A program made the position numbers and the translations under genes. Below are positions 24,792 through 32,542 of a stretch of 64,000 bases of DNA, in pieces (within the stretch, counting starts at the first letter, position 1; every line of letters begins with the position of its first letter). The stretch is from Streptomyces sp. NBC_01497 (GTDB taxonomy: Bacteria > Actinomycetota > Actinomycetes > Streptomycetales > Streptomycetaceae), in the NCBI RefSeq assembly GCF_036250695.1, contig NZ_CP109427.1, forward strand, positions 5,952,001 through 6,016,000, written 5' to 3'. Under the pieces are notes generated by a model. It had not been told where the DNA came from, made no database searches, and worked only from the letters and a program-made list of their open reading frames with translations.

Positions 24792-25735
24792 GCCGGCGCT
24801 CCCTGTCTGCCGGCCGCCGGGCCGAGGGTGAGCGCGGCGGCGAAGGCGGCCATGAGTGTGGAGTGGTAGCGGCCGCGAAAGTCCCGCTGTACGGCGCGGC
24901 CCTCGGGTCCCGGTCCGATCTCGGGCAGTCCGCCGTCGGCGTCCTGCGCGGCGGCCAGGGCCGACCACGCCCCGGCCAGCAGGTCCGCGCCGGGCGGCGA
25001 GGGCAGTGACGCGGCCACGGCGAGCAGTTCCGCCGTCAGGTCCCACTGGTCGTCCTGCACGCAGGAGTCGAGCCACGCGGGCAGCCACTGCCCGAGGTAC
25101 GAGGCGATGTCGTCCGGGACGCCCGCCGCCTCGCCGCCCCAGTCGGTGAGGTGGAAGACCACGTGCGTGAGGGCGTATCCGGAGGCGTTCTCGAACGTCC
25201 AGGGCTCGGGCAGGCCGCCGAGCCAGGTGGCGCGCAGCGCGTCGGCCACTGGCCGGTGCGGGGGGAAGCCCGCGCGGCGCTCGGAGTTGAGCAGGCCGAG
25301 CCGCCGGTTCGGCAGCTGTTCCGTCAGGCGCCAGCCGCGGGTGCGGACCGTGGCCGAGGCGAGATCCTCGAAGCCGGCGTGCCGCAGGCCGGCGGAGGCG
25401 AAGGCCGCGTACACCTCCAGGGCGTACGTGCCGAACGGTTCGAGCCGCAGCAGTTCGTGGAAGACCGCCCCGTCCTCGGTGAGCCGCCAGGCGTGGCGCA
25501 GCAGGTCGCAGGCGGTGGTGTGCAGCGGATCGCCGGGCGTGGTGGCCCGGCGAACCGAGACGCACACCTGGGCCAGCTCACCCAGGGGCTTCCAGGTGCG
25601 GTTGACGTCGCCGTCCAGGGCGAGGGCGTCCTCGCCGAGCCGGAACTGCGACCGGTTCGCCGCGACCCAGCGCAGGGCCGCCTCGCCGACCGTGCGGACC
25701 GCCGGTGCCGAGGGCGCCCTCGCGGGCGCCGTCAC
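24788..25735 (-). CDS. Uncharacterised protein C of the peptide operon, paralogue of the gene at 23721
   Basis: 315 residues. It shows WKPLGELAQVCVSVRRA, LLRHAWRLTEDGAVFHELLRLEPFG, GYALTHVVFHLTDWGGEA, LGQWLPAWLDSCVQDDQWDL, LAAAQDADGGLPEIG and YHSTLMAAFAAALTLG, matching protein D block for block. It is predicted to be mostly helical and cytoplasmic, with no signal or membrane segments. The shared H-x-V-F-H-L-T-x-W-G motif is the most conserved stretch and could be functional. GTG 25735 overlaps the stop of the previous gene (GTGA). The duplication followed by divergence suggests a heterodimer or two sequential steps on one substrate. Function unknown. Confidence 0.8.
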   Translation of the reverse strand: MTAPARAPSAPAVRTVGEAALRWVAANRSQFRLGEDALALDGDVNRTWKPLGELAQVCVSVRRATTPGDPLHTTACDLLRHAWRLTEDGAVFHELLRLEPFGTYALEVYAAFASAGLRHAGFEDLASATVRTRGWRLTEQLPNRRLGLLNSERRAGFPPHRPVADALRATWLGGLPEPWTFENASGYALTHVVFHLTDWGGEAAGVPDDIASYLGQWLPAWLDSCVQDDQWDLTAELLAVAASLPSPPGADLLAGAWSALAAAQDADGGLPEIGPGPEGRAVQRDFRGRYHSTLMAAFAAALTLGPAAGRQGAPA

Positions 25736-26511
25736 GACGCTCCGGACCTCGCCCGCAGGGCCTGGGCCACATGCGTGTGGAGGGAGACGCGCGAGTCGTC
25801 CGCGCCCATCCGCGCGACGAACTCCAGGCCCGCGTCGAGGCCCAGCGTGCTCGGCACGCCGTCCACGACGGCCAGCCAGCGGCCCGTGCCGGCCGCCTGC
25901 AGCCAGTCGCGGCGGCGCACGGCCCGTACGAACCCGCGCGCCACGTCGACGGGTCTGCGGGCGGCGACCCGGGCGATCCCCGAGCCCGAACCGGGCACGG
26001 CCAGTGCGGCGAGCACCGCGAGCTGATGGCCCAGTGTCTGCCAGGGGGCGTCGTCGAGCCAGTCGGTGGTCGGCTCGGCGCAGGGGGCGGGCCCGTCGGC
26101 GGGGGCGCCCGGGGGCCCGGGAGCGGAGTCGTCCGGCGCTGGGTCCGTACGGGTGAGGGTGCCGACCGTCCCCGGGCTCTCCGCGAGCCGCAGGAGGGTG
26201 TCCGTCATCGCCCAGTGGCTCCACGCCGAGACCGCCGGCGCGTCGGAGCCCGGTGGGAAGACCGTGACGGCCTGCTGGAACAGGGTGAGGTCACCGTTGT
26301 CGGCGGGGCGGCCGAGCAGCACGCTCGGGAGCAGAACGTCGGAACCGAGAACCCGCACCGCCGCGAGTCCCAGGCCGTCGTCCGCGCTGATTCCGGCACC
26401 ACCGCACACACCGCCGAAGTGGTCCCCGCCCCGAAGAGCGGAGACCACCTCGAACGCGAGCTCCTGCACCGCACCCGTCAGGCGGGTGGAGGTACCTGGC
26501 TGCTCGGTCAT
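25732..26511 (-). CDS. Uncharacterised protein B of the peptide operon
   Basis: 259 residues from ATG 26511. The N-terminal half reads LTGAVQELAFEVVSALRGG, GISADDGLGLAAVRVLGSD and WSHWAMTDTLLRLAESPG. A Pro/Asp-rich linker (~125-150) leads to a helical C-terminal half, LGHQLAVLAALAVPGSG, RPVDVARGFVRAVRRRDWLQAA and FVARMGADDSRVSLHTHVAQAL. No membrane helix, signal or known catalytic motif is visible. It follows the small peptide gene by nine bases, and its stop overlaps the start of protein C, so all are co-transcribed. I do not recognise a family. In RiPP-like logic it could be a leader-binding or modifying protein, but that is inference. Confidence 0.78.
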   Translation of the reverse strand: MTEQPGTSTRLTGAVQELAFEVVSALRGGDHFGGVCGGAGISADDGLGLAAVRVLGSDVLLPSVLLGRPADNGDLTLFQQAVTVFPPGSDAPAVSAWSHWAMTDTLLRLAESPGTVGTLTRTDPAPDDSAPGPPGAPADGPAPCAEPTTDWLDDAPWQTLGHQLAVLAALAVPGSGSGIARVAARRPVDVARGFVRAVRRRDWLQAAGTGRWLAVVDGVPSTLGLDAGLEFVARMGADDSRVSLHTHVAQALRARSGAS

Positions 26512-26520
26512 CGACTTCCG

Positions 26521-26709
26521 TCAGCCCTTCTTCGGCCGCGGGGTCGGAGGCGAAAGCAGCAGCGAGCCCGCACCACTGGCCAGGGCCAGGGCCGCGCACT
26601 CCCGCGTGTCGCGGAAGGTGCCGCCTGCTTCGAGTGGGTTGAGGGCCGCTTCGAGGTCCGTGTCCTGAAGCTCGGTGAGTTCGCGGGTCACGGGTGCGAC
26701 GGAAGCCAT
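26521..26709 (-). CDS. 62-residue peptide, candidate precursor heading a five-gene operon
   Basis: ATG 26709, with AAAGGGG nine bases upstream; the in-frame ATG 26718 is too close to that site. The peptide starts MASVAPVTRELTELQDTDL, an acidic amphipathic leader-like half. A G-G pair (about residues 29-30) and TFRDTRECAALALASGAGS follow, then LLLSPPTPRPKKG, a hydrophobic/Pro/basic tail. It has one Cys and several Ser/Thr. An acidic leader, a Gly-Gly step and a distinct C-terminus as the first gene of an operon of unknown enzymes is the pattern of a ribosomally made modified peptide. No lanthipeptide synthetase, YcaO, radical-SAM or exporter gene is nearby, so any modification chemistry would be new. 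It might instead be a small structural protein. Confidence 0.75.
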   Translation of the reverse strand: MASVAPVTRELTELQDTDLEAALNPLEAGGTFRDTRECAALALASGAGSLLLSPPTPRPKKG

Positions 26710-26785
26710 CCCCACCATCCCCTTTCAATCGACGTATTGCGCCTTGCGGGACCATCACAACACACATGGGACATAAGCGGCAAAA

Positions 26786-26814
26786 CATACAAGGATGCCT
26801 GAATCGCTGCACAA
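26786..26814 (-). promoter_or_regulatory. Promoter of the peptide operon
   Basis: On the minus strand TTGTGC (26809-26814), a 17-base spacer, then TGTATG (26786-26791), about 77 bases before the peptide ATG. The leader 26719-26820 is clearly richer in A/T than its surroundings. Confidence 0.5.
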
Positions 26815-26915
26815 TGCAGAGTTCACGACGCAGAGTGCGGCGTCACCCTCCCCGACGCGGGACGGCGTGCGGGGGACAGGGCGTGGGCACGGTGGCCGCC
26901 CGAAGGACCACCGCG

Positions 26916-26941
26916 CGGGCGGCCACCGGGGTGGCCGCCCG
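26916..26941 (-). terminator. Hairpin terminator after the serine protease gene
   Basis: Perfect 11-base arms CGGGCGGCCAC (26916-26926) and complement (26931-26941) with a CGGG loop. It starts six bases past the protease stop on the minus strand and separates it from the peptide operon. Confidence 0.8.
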
Positions 26942-26947
26942 CCGCCG

Positions 26948-28069
26948 TCAGCCGATCTCGGCGCCCAGGGCCGTGAGCGCGGCGGGCACGGGCTGGAAGT
27001 AAGTCTCCCCACCCGCGGCGCAGTTGCCGTTGCCTCCCGACGTCAGCCCCAGCGCGGTGGAGCCGTCGAAGAGCGGGCCGCCGCTGTCGCCCGGCTCGGC
27101 GCACACCGAGGTCTTGATGAGGCCGCTGACCGTTCCTTCCTCGTAGTTGACGGTCGCGTCCAGACCGGTGACCTCGCCGGTGTGGGTCCCGGTGGTGCTG
27201 CCACTGCGCTCCACGCTCTGTCCGACCAGCGCCTCACCCGCCGAGGTGATCGGCTGGGTCGTGCCGTTGTAGAGGTCGACGTCGCTGGGGTGCGCGATGG
27301 TGCTCGTGTACTTGACGAGCGAGTAGTCGTGCGTGGGGAAGACCGCGGTCTCGGTCTGGGCGACCTCGGCCCCGTTCTCCGTGTCCGACCAGGTCTTGAC
27401 GGCCTTGCCGCAGTGGCCCGCCGTCAGGAAGTAGGGGACGCCCGCCTTGACCACGTTGAAGCCGAGCGAGCAGCGGGCACCGTCGCCCCAGATGGCGTCC
27501 CCGCCCGAGAGGAACACCGACAGCCTGCCGGGGTTTCGTTCGAGCACGGCCCGGCTGCCCAGATCGTCGACGATTCTGTTCAGGCGGGCCAGTCTGGCGT
27601 CGTCCACCGTGCGGTCCGCGCTCACCACGACCTTGTCCGCCTTCGGGTCGATGACCCAGGACGTGCCGGTCATCATGGCCTTGGCCCGCAGCGTCGCGGC
27701 GGCGGCCCGCAGGTCCACCAGCGAGTTCGACACGAGGCGGGGCGTCGCGCCCCCGGCCCGTACGGTGTCGGCGGCCGACTCGTCGAGGACGTTGACGACG
27801 AGCCGGCGGTGCGTCGAGTCGTAGAAGACCCCCTGCGACGTGTCGTCGAAGCGGGCCGCCAGCGAACCGGCCGAGGCGGCCGACATGCCCTCGGGTCCCG
27901 GTGGGGCGGGGGCGGCGACCCCCGCGTGGGCAGGTGCGGTGGCGGCGAGGAGGGCGGCCGCGGTCAGTGCGAGGGCGCCGGCACCGGTCAGTCGGGCGCG
28001 CCGGGGCGAGACGTGTCTGTACTGCAACTCAGAGCCCTTCGGGGACAGAGGTTCGGCACGGACACTCAT
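26948..28069 (-). CDS. Secreted S1-family serine protease (streptogrisin/alpha-lytic type)
   Basis: 373 residues: signal peptide (~1-49, hydrophobic core then APAHAG), a pro-region (~50-180), and a mature protease (~190-373). The catalytic triad is visible: His in FLTAGHCGK, Asp in THDYSLVKY and Ser in AEPGDSGGPLF. Cys pairs around the His and Ser match streptogrisins, which are secreted, self-activated proteases. The first ~28 residues form an unusually long basic n-region (RHVSPRRARLTG), so the true start may be internal. ATG 28069 lacks a Shine-Dalgarno. It lies upstream of the peptide operon on the same strand but is separated by a terminator. Confidence 0.93.
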   Translation of the reverse strand: MSVRAEPLSPKGSELQYRHVSPRRARLTGAGALALTAAALLAATAPAHAGVAAPAPPGPEGMSAASAGSLAARFDDTSQGVFYDSTHRRLVVNVLDESAADTVRAGGATPRLVSNSLVDLRAAAATLRAKAMMTGTSWVIDPKADKVVVSADRTVDDARLARLNRIVDDLGSRAVLERNPGRLSVFLSGGDAIWGDGARCSLGFNVVKAGVPYFLTAGHCGKAVKTWSDTENGAEVAQTETAVFPTHDYSLVKYTSTIAHPSDVDLYNGTTQPITSAGEALVGQSVERSGSTTGTHTGEVTGLDATVNYEEGTVSGLIKTSVCAEPGDSGGPLFDGSTALGLTSGGNGNCAAGGETYFQPVPAALTALGAEIG

Positions 28070-28320
28070 GGGGGACGAGACGTTCCGAGTCGCGTCCGCG
28101 CCCGGTTTTGACGACTAGTTCCCGTCCTGCGGGCAGAGCGGTGTGATCGACGCCGATTTCGCACGTGCGGGTAGCGCCCTCCCGCCAACCGGCCGCTCCG
28201 GCGCGCCGTACCGACGGACTCCCTCTAAGGACCTGTCCCCGGACCCGCCGCCGGCGTCGTCCGAGGACCCGTCAGCGTCGCCCGTACGGGGGAGCGGTGG
28301 CGGCCCCCCGGCCCGGGGAC

Positions 28321-28349
28321 GGCGGCCGGGCCGGGCGTTCCCGGCCGCC
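28321..28349 (-). terminator. Hairpin downstream of the phosphatase gene
   Basis: 10-base arms GGCGGCCGGG (28321-28330) and complement (28340-28349), nine-base loop, about 36 bases after the stop at 28386. The rest of the 28070-28385 spacer holds only the protease promoter; no clear -10/-35 was chosen. Confidence 0.55.
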
Positions 28350-28385
28350 CCGGGGCGGGAGCGCCCCGGGACGGCTCGGTACCCG

Positions 28386-28844
28386 TCACCGGGTCCCGGC
28401 CCGCGTCGCGGGGAAGCGCGTGACGTACCTTCGCTGCCACGGCGTCTCCACCGCCCGCGCGCAGTAGTGCGCGCGCACGTACGCCACCGCCTCGCCCGCC
28501 GGGACGCCGTCCAGCACGGCGAGTGCGGCCAGCGCGGTGCCCGTCCGGCCCCGGCCGCCGCCGCACGCGATCTCGACGCGGTCGCCGGGCGCCCGCTCCC
28601 ACGCCTCGCGCAGCAGTCGCGCCGCCTCCTGACGGTCGGACGGGAGGCGGAAGTCGGGCCATCTCAGCCAGTGCGCCTCCCAGGACGCGGCAGGCGGGCG
28701 GCGGCCCAGCAGGTACAGCCCGTAGGTCGGCTCCGGTCCGGCGGGCAGCCGGTGGCGCAGGCCCCGGCCGCGCACGAGGCGGCCTGAGGGCAGGCGCAGC
28801 ACACCCGGGTCGGTGGGCGCCCAGGGCGCGGTCGGCGGCGACAT
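28386..28844 (-). CDS. Protein-tyrosine/dual-specificity phosphatase-like protein
   Basis: 152 residues. The active-site loop is CGGGRGRTG (C-x5-R-T) in VEIACGGGRGRTGTALAAL, preceded by a beta strand and followed by a helix, as in cysteine phosphatases. The residue before Cys is Ala, not the usual His, which may raise the Cys pKa and change activity. WLRWPDFRLPSD would hold the general-acid Asp (WPDFRLP). It is cytoplasmic. ATG 28844 is preceded by TACGCT at exactly six bases and no Shine-Dalgarno, so it is probably leaderless. It is separate from the serine hydrolase operon upstream (about 87 bases). Substrate unknown. Confidence 0.85.
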   Translation of the reverse strand: MSPPTAPWAPTDPGVLRLPSGRLVRGRGLRHRLPAGPEPTYGLYLLGRRPPAASWEAHWLRWPDFRLPSDRQEAARLLREAWERAPGDRVEIACGGGRGRTGTALAALAVLDGVPAGEAVAYVRAHYCARAVETPWQRRYVTRFPATRAGTR

Positions 28845-28850
28845 CCGGTG

Positions 28851-28856
28851 AGCGTA
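28851..28856 (-). promoter_or_regulatory. -10 hexamer of a probable leaderless promoter (phosphatase gene)
   Basis: Minus strand TACGCT, six bases (CACCGG), then ATG 28844. Confidence 0.5.
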
Positions 28857-28931
28857 GTGCGCGGGCGGGGGCCGGAGCGGGAATGCCGCGCGACCACCCC
28901 GCGTCAGGAACCGGCGGCGCCCGCCGCCGCG

Positions 28932-30080
28932 TCAGCGGCCCGGGCGGGTCCCGGCGGCACGTACGGCGTACGCGGTGTGCGCGCTGTCGTGGAAGGCGCG
29001 CCGTACGGCGGCGATGCCCTCGCCCGCCCGCGTCGGGTGGACCCGGTTCGTCAGCAGCACCGCGTACAGACCGGCCGCCGGGTCGACCCACAGGCTCGTG
29101 CCCGTGAATCCGGTGTGGCCGTACGAGTCGGGGCCGAAGGCCGTGCCGACCGGTGAGCCCACCGGGTCGAGGCCCTGCCAGGCCAGGCACCTGCGCAGCC
29201 CGAGGCCGTCCGTGTGCGGGGCCGTCATCAGGGCGTAGGTGTCCGGGCGCATCAGTGTCCTGGCGCCGCCCGCGAGTGAGGCGCCCAGCCGCTCCATGTC
29301 GTCGAGCGGGGCGAAGAGGCCCGCGTGGCCGCAGACGCCGCCGAGCACCACCGCGTTCTCGTCGTGCACCTCGCCGACGACGACCCGGCCGCGCCAGGGG
29401 CAGTCCTCGGTGGCGACGGCCCGGGCACGGCCCGCGGCGTCCGGTGTGAAACCCGTGCCGGACATGCCGAGCGGCGCGCACACCGTCTCCTCGACCAGGG
29501 TGTCCAGCGGTGTGCCGGACGCGGCCTCGGCGATCAGCCCGAGCAGCATGAACCCCTGCGAGGAGTAGACGACCCGGGTGCCGGGCGGGGCGGCCGGCAG
29601 GGTGCCGAGCGCGGCGAGCAGGGACGCGCGCGTCGGATGATCGCGGTACATCGGCACACCGCCCGGCAACCCCGAGGTGTGGGTGAGCAGTTGGGCGACG
29701 GTCAGCGGCGCACGCGGCGTCCCCACGTACTGCGGGAGGTGGTCGCCCACGGTGTCCGTGAGGGCGAGCACACCCCGGTCGATGAGGACCGTCACGGCGA
29801 GACCCACCACCGGCTTCGTCACCGACGCGAGGTCCCACAGGTCGGTGCCGTCGAGCGGGTGCGGGCCGCTGGCGGCGGCACCGCGCTCGCGAGGCCTGCC
29901 CGGTGCGGCACCGTCCGGTGCGGCGCCGCCCGCCGCGGGTGGGCGCGGGGTGACCGGGCGGGCCCGGGTGCCCGTCCAGCCGCGGTCGAGCACGGTGTCC
30001 GCCGTTCCCACCGACCAGGCCGCCCCGGAGAACACCCCTTGCGTGCGGGCCTGTTCGAGGATCGATCGCAGCGCGCTCAC
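28932..30080 (-). CDS. Beta-lactamase-fold serine hydrolase of the catabolic locus
   Basis: 382 residues. Class C type motifs: SVTK (S-x-x-K) in WDLASVTKPVVGLAVTVL, YSS in VVYSSQGFMLLGL (Y-x-N position changed to Ser) and HTG in GHTGFTGTSLW. No signal peptide is seen, so it is cytoplasmic and more likely an amidase, esterase or peptidase than a resistance enzyme. A low-complexity insert (~40-75) interrupts the N-terminal region. GTG 30080 overlaps the IclR stop (GTGA), so the two are coupled. It probably acts on the compound imported by the divergent ABC system, with creatininase and enolase enzymes further along. The Ser in place of Asn in the second motif is noteworthy. Confidence 0.9.
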   Translation of the reverse strand: MSALRSILEQARTQGVFSGAAWSVGTADTVLDRGWTGTRARPVTPRPPAAGGAAPDGAAPGRPRERGAAASGPHPLDGTDLWDLASVTKPVVGLAVTVLIDRGVLALTDTVGDHLPQYVGTPRAPLTVAQLLTHTSGLPGGVPMYRDHPTRASLLAALGTLPAAPPGTRVVYSSQGFMLLGLIAEAASGTPLDTLVEETVCAPLGMSGTGFTPDAAGRARAVATEDCPWRGRVVVGEVHDENAVVLGGVCGHAGLFAPLDDMERLGASLAGGARTLMRPDTYALMTAPHTDGLGLRRCLAWQGLDPVGSPVGTAFGPDSYGHTGFTGTSLWVDPAAGLYAVLLTNRVHPTRAGEGIAAVRRAFHDSAHTAYAVRAAGTRPGR

Positions 30081-30916
30081 GCCCGGCCCCCGTCCCGGCC
30101 GGCGGGCACGACTCCCAGACGCGGCGGCCCGCCGAGGCCCGCCGAGACCGTGCGCGCCGCCGCCCGCACCATGGGCCCGAACAGTTCCACGGCCGCGTCG
30201 TCCAGGGCGAACGTCAGGCCACGCACGGCGATCGCGCCCACGGCCCGGCCGTCCGCGTCGAGCACCGGGGCCGCCACCGCGCGCGCGTCCTCCTCCTCGT
30301 ACTCGTCGTCCAGCGCGTAGCCGCGCCGCACGGTCGCCGCCAACTCCGCTCGTACGTCCTGAGGTTCGGCGAGTGCTCCGGCGCCGGGCGTGCGGGGCGG
30401 GGCGGCGCCGGCCAGCACGTCCGAGACCTCTTCCGCAGGCAGCGCCGACAGCATCGCGAGGCCGGCGGCGGTGTGGTGCAGCGGGGCACGGCCGCCGGGG
30501 CGGGTGCTCATCCGGTACTCCCGCGCGGGCTCCGACAGTTCGAGGAAGACGGCGTCACCGGCGTCGCGCACCGCGTAGTACGCGAGGAGGCCGGTGCGCC
30601 GGCGCAGGTCGGCGAGGACGGGCCGGGCGAGCCGGAGGTCGCGCCCCGCGTCGAGCGCGGCGGCGGCGAGGCCCAGCAGCCGGGGGCCCGGCCGGTAGCT
30701 GCCGCCCTCGGCGGGCTGGGCGAAACCGTACTCGGCCATGGTGCGCAGGTGGCGGTGGACGGTCGGTTTCGTCAGGCCCGTACGCCGGGCGATGTCCCCG
30801 AGGCGGTGCGGGCCGCCGCCCCCCTCGACCAGTGCTTCGAGCACCTCCATCGCCTTGTCGACCGGACCCTTGACGGGCTCCTCTGCGCTGCGACGGGTGT
30901 TGACCGGTTTCCCCAT
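30077..30916 (-). CDS. IclR-family transcriptional regulator
   Basis: 279 residues. The N-terminal winged helix reads GPVDKAMEVLEALVEGGGGP, LGDIARRTGLTKPTVHRHLR and TMAEYGFAQ. The C-terminal effector domain (~100-260) holds LHHTAAGLAMLSALP and a C-terminal AVRGLTFALDDAAVELFGP. IclR proteins control catabolic operons, usually binding the intermediate. It sits between the hydrolase (coupled to it) and the divergent ABC importer and probably controls both from the shared 55-base control region. Start ATG 30916 is preceded by TAAGCT at seven bases; the frame to 30946 would run into the operator. Confidence 0.92.
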   Translation of the reverse strand: MGKPVNTRRSAEEPVKGPVDKAMEVLEALVEGGGGPHRLGDIARRTGLTKPTVHRHLRTMAEYGFAQPAEGGSYRPGPRLLGLAAAALDAGRDLRLARPVLADLRRRTGLLAYYAVRDAGDAVFLELSEPAREYRMSTRPGGRAPLHHTAAGLAMLSALPAEEVSDVLAGAAPPRTPGAGALAEPQDVRAELAATVRRGYALDDEYEEEDARAVAAPVLDADGRAVGAIAVRGLTFALDDAAVELFGPMVRAAARTVSAGLGGPPRLGVVPAGRDGGRA

Positions 30917-30977
30917 GTCGCTTAGCTTAACCCAACCGCATTCCATCTGACGGAACGGATGTGCTGTTCAATGGAAC
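30917..30977. promoter_or_regulatory. Divergent IclR / ABC importer control region with candidate operators
   Basis: TTCCATCTGACGGAA (30941-30955) and GTTCAATGGAAC (30966-30977) are two imperfect dyads with TTCC/GGAA or GTTC/GAAC arms, as in IclR operators. A TAAGCT hexamer serves the regulator on the minus strand. The second dyad overlaps the first codons of the binding-protein gene. Confidence 0.5.
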
Positions 30978-32542
30978 GAATACGTCAGGGGCGGGCGCGC
31001 CGCGACGGACCGCCCCGCCGCGACGTGCTGCGTCTGGGAGCCCTCGTCGTGCCGGCTCTCGCCGCGCCCGCCCTGCTCACGGGGTGCGGCGCCGACCCCG
31101 CGAGCGACGCAGGCAATGTCCTGCGGCTGTCCCAGACCGGCGACCCGAAGACGATGGACCCGCAGAAACAGGGCGACATGACGTCGATGAACGCCCTGAT
31201 CAACATCTTCGACACGCTCACCGCACGCGGTCTCGACGGCGCCCTGCACCCCGGCCTCGCCCTCACCTGGACCGTCACCTCACCGCTGACCTGGCGCTTC
31301 ACCCTGCGGCCCGGCGTGAAGTTCCACAACGGTGAACCCTGCGACGCGGCGGCGGTGAAGTTCAGCATCGAGCGGCTGCTCGATCCGGCCACCAAGTCGC
31401 CCATCGTCGAGCTGCGTTACGTCAAGAGCGTCTCCGTCGTCGACGAACACACCGTCGACCTGCACACCTCCCTGCACGACCCGATCATCCCCGAGAAGGT
31501 CTCCCTGTTCGGCGGGGTGGTCCTGCCGCCCCGCTACCTGGCCCGCGTCGGCGACAACGGCTTCGCCGCGCACCCCGTGGGCACCGGGCCCTTCACCTTC
31601 GTCAGCTGGCAGCGCGACCACCAACTGCGCCTGCGGGCCAACCCGCACCACTGGGCAGGCCACCCCAAGGTCGACGAGCTGGTCTTCACCCCGGCCCCCA
31701 ACGCCTCCTCCTCGCTGGCCGCCCTCCAGAGCGGCGGTGTCGACCTCGTCACGGGCCTCACCCCGGACGCCGCCCAGCAGTTGGACGGCTACACCGGTGT
31801 GTCCCTGGACAGCTACACCGGCATCCGCACCTCGTACCTCTCGCTCAACACCCTCGACAAGGGGCCGCTGCACGACAAGCGGGTGCGGCAGGCGCTCAAC
31901 CACGCGGTGGACGTGCCGCTGCTCGTGAAGGCCGTCCTCGGCGGCAAGGCCACCGAGGTCCCCGCGATGATCCCGCGCGGCGCCTTCGGCTTCGACGCCT
32001 CCCTCAAGCCGTTCACCCGCTCCCTCGCCACCGCCCGCAGGCTGCTGGCCGAGGCCGGCTACCCGCACGGCTTCTCCACCCAGCTCACCGCCTCCAACAT
32101 CGACGCCAACGTCGCGGAGGCCATCTCCGGCCTGCTGGCGCGGGCCGGCGTCGACGCCAAGGTGAACCTCCTCGACCCCGGTACCTACGCGGACCGGCTG
32201 ACCTCGAACGACCACGGCGCCCTCGGCCCGATGTACCTGGCCGCGAGCACCGTATGGACCCTGGACGGCGAGAGCATGATCCAGTCGAACGTACGCAGCG
32301 ACCGCAGGCAGAGCCGCTGGCACAGCAAGGAGGCCGACCGGCTCGTCGACATCGAGGAACTCGCCGTCGAACCCGCCCGGCGCAAACAGGCCTTCTCCGA
32401 CCTGCAGCGGCTGATGCTGGACGAGGCGCCCTTCGTGTCGCTCTACCAGATCGACAACATCTTCGCCCGCAACCAGCGGCCGCACTGGAAACCCGGCCCC
32501 GCCGGGGTCCTGTCCATGGCGAGCGCGGAGGTCTCCCGATGA
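30971..32542 (+). CDS. Oligopeptide-type ABC transporter substrate-binding lipoprotein (SBP family 5)
   Basis: About 523 residues. It carries a twin-arginine-like start PRRDVLRLGALVVPALAAP ending in the lipobox LLTGCG, so it may be a Tat-exported lipoprotein. The SBP_bac_5 signature (LTWTVTSPLTWRFTLRPGVKFHNGEP) and LNHAVDVPLLVKAVLGG are typical of DppA/OppA-like proteins. It captures a peptide, glycoside or opine-like solute. ATG 30971 is used; ATG 30959 is in frame but lies within the control region, and neither has a good Shine-Dalgarno. Its stop overlaps the first permease start (ATGA), beginning a five-gene importer operon under probable IclR control. Confidence 0.92.
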   Translation: MERIRQGRARRDGPPRRDVLRLGALVVPALAAPALLTGCGADPASDAGNVLRLSQTGDPKTMDPQKQGDMTSMNALINIFDTLTARGLDGALHPGLALTWTVTSPLTWRFTLRPGVKFHNGEPCDAAAVKFSIERLLDPATKSPIVELRYVKSVSVVDEHTVDLHTSLHDPIIPEKVSLFGGVVLPPRYLARVGDNGFAAHPVGTGPFTFVSWQRDHQLRLRANPHHWAGHPKVDELVFTPAPNASSSLAALQSGGVDLVTGLTPDAAQQLDGYTGVSLDSYTGIRTSYLSLNTLDKGPLHDKRVRQALNHAVDVPLLVKAVLGGKATEVPAMIPRGAFGFDASLKPFTRSLATARRLLAEAGYPHGFSTQLTASNIDANVAEAISGLLARAGVDAKVNLLDPGTYADRLTSNDHGALGPMYLAASTVWTLDGESMIQSNVRSDRRQSRWHSKEADRLVDIEELAVEPARRKQAFSDLQRLMLDEAPFVSLYQIDNIFARNQRPHWKPGPAGVLSMASAEVSR

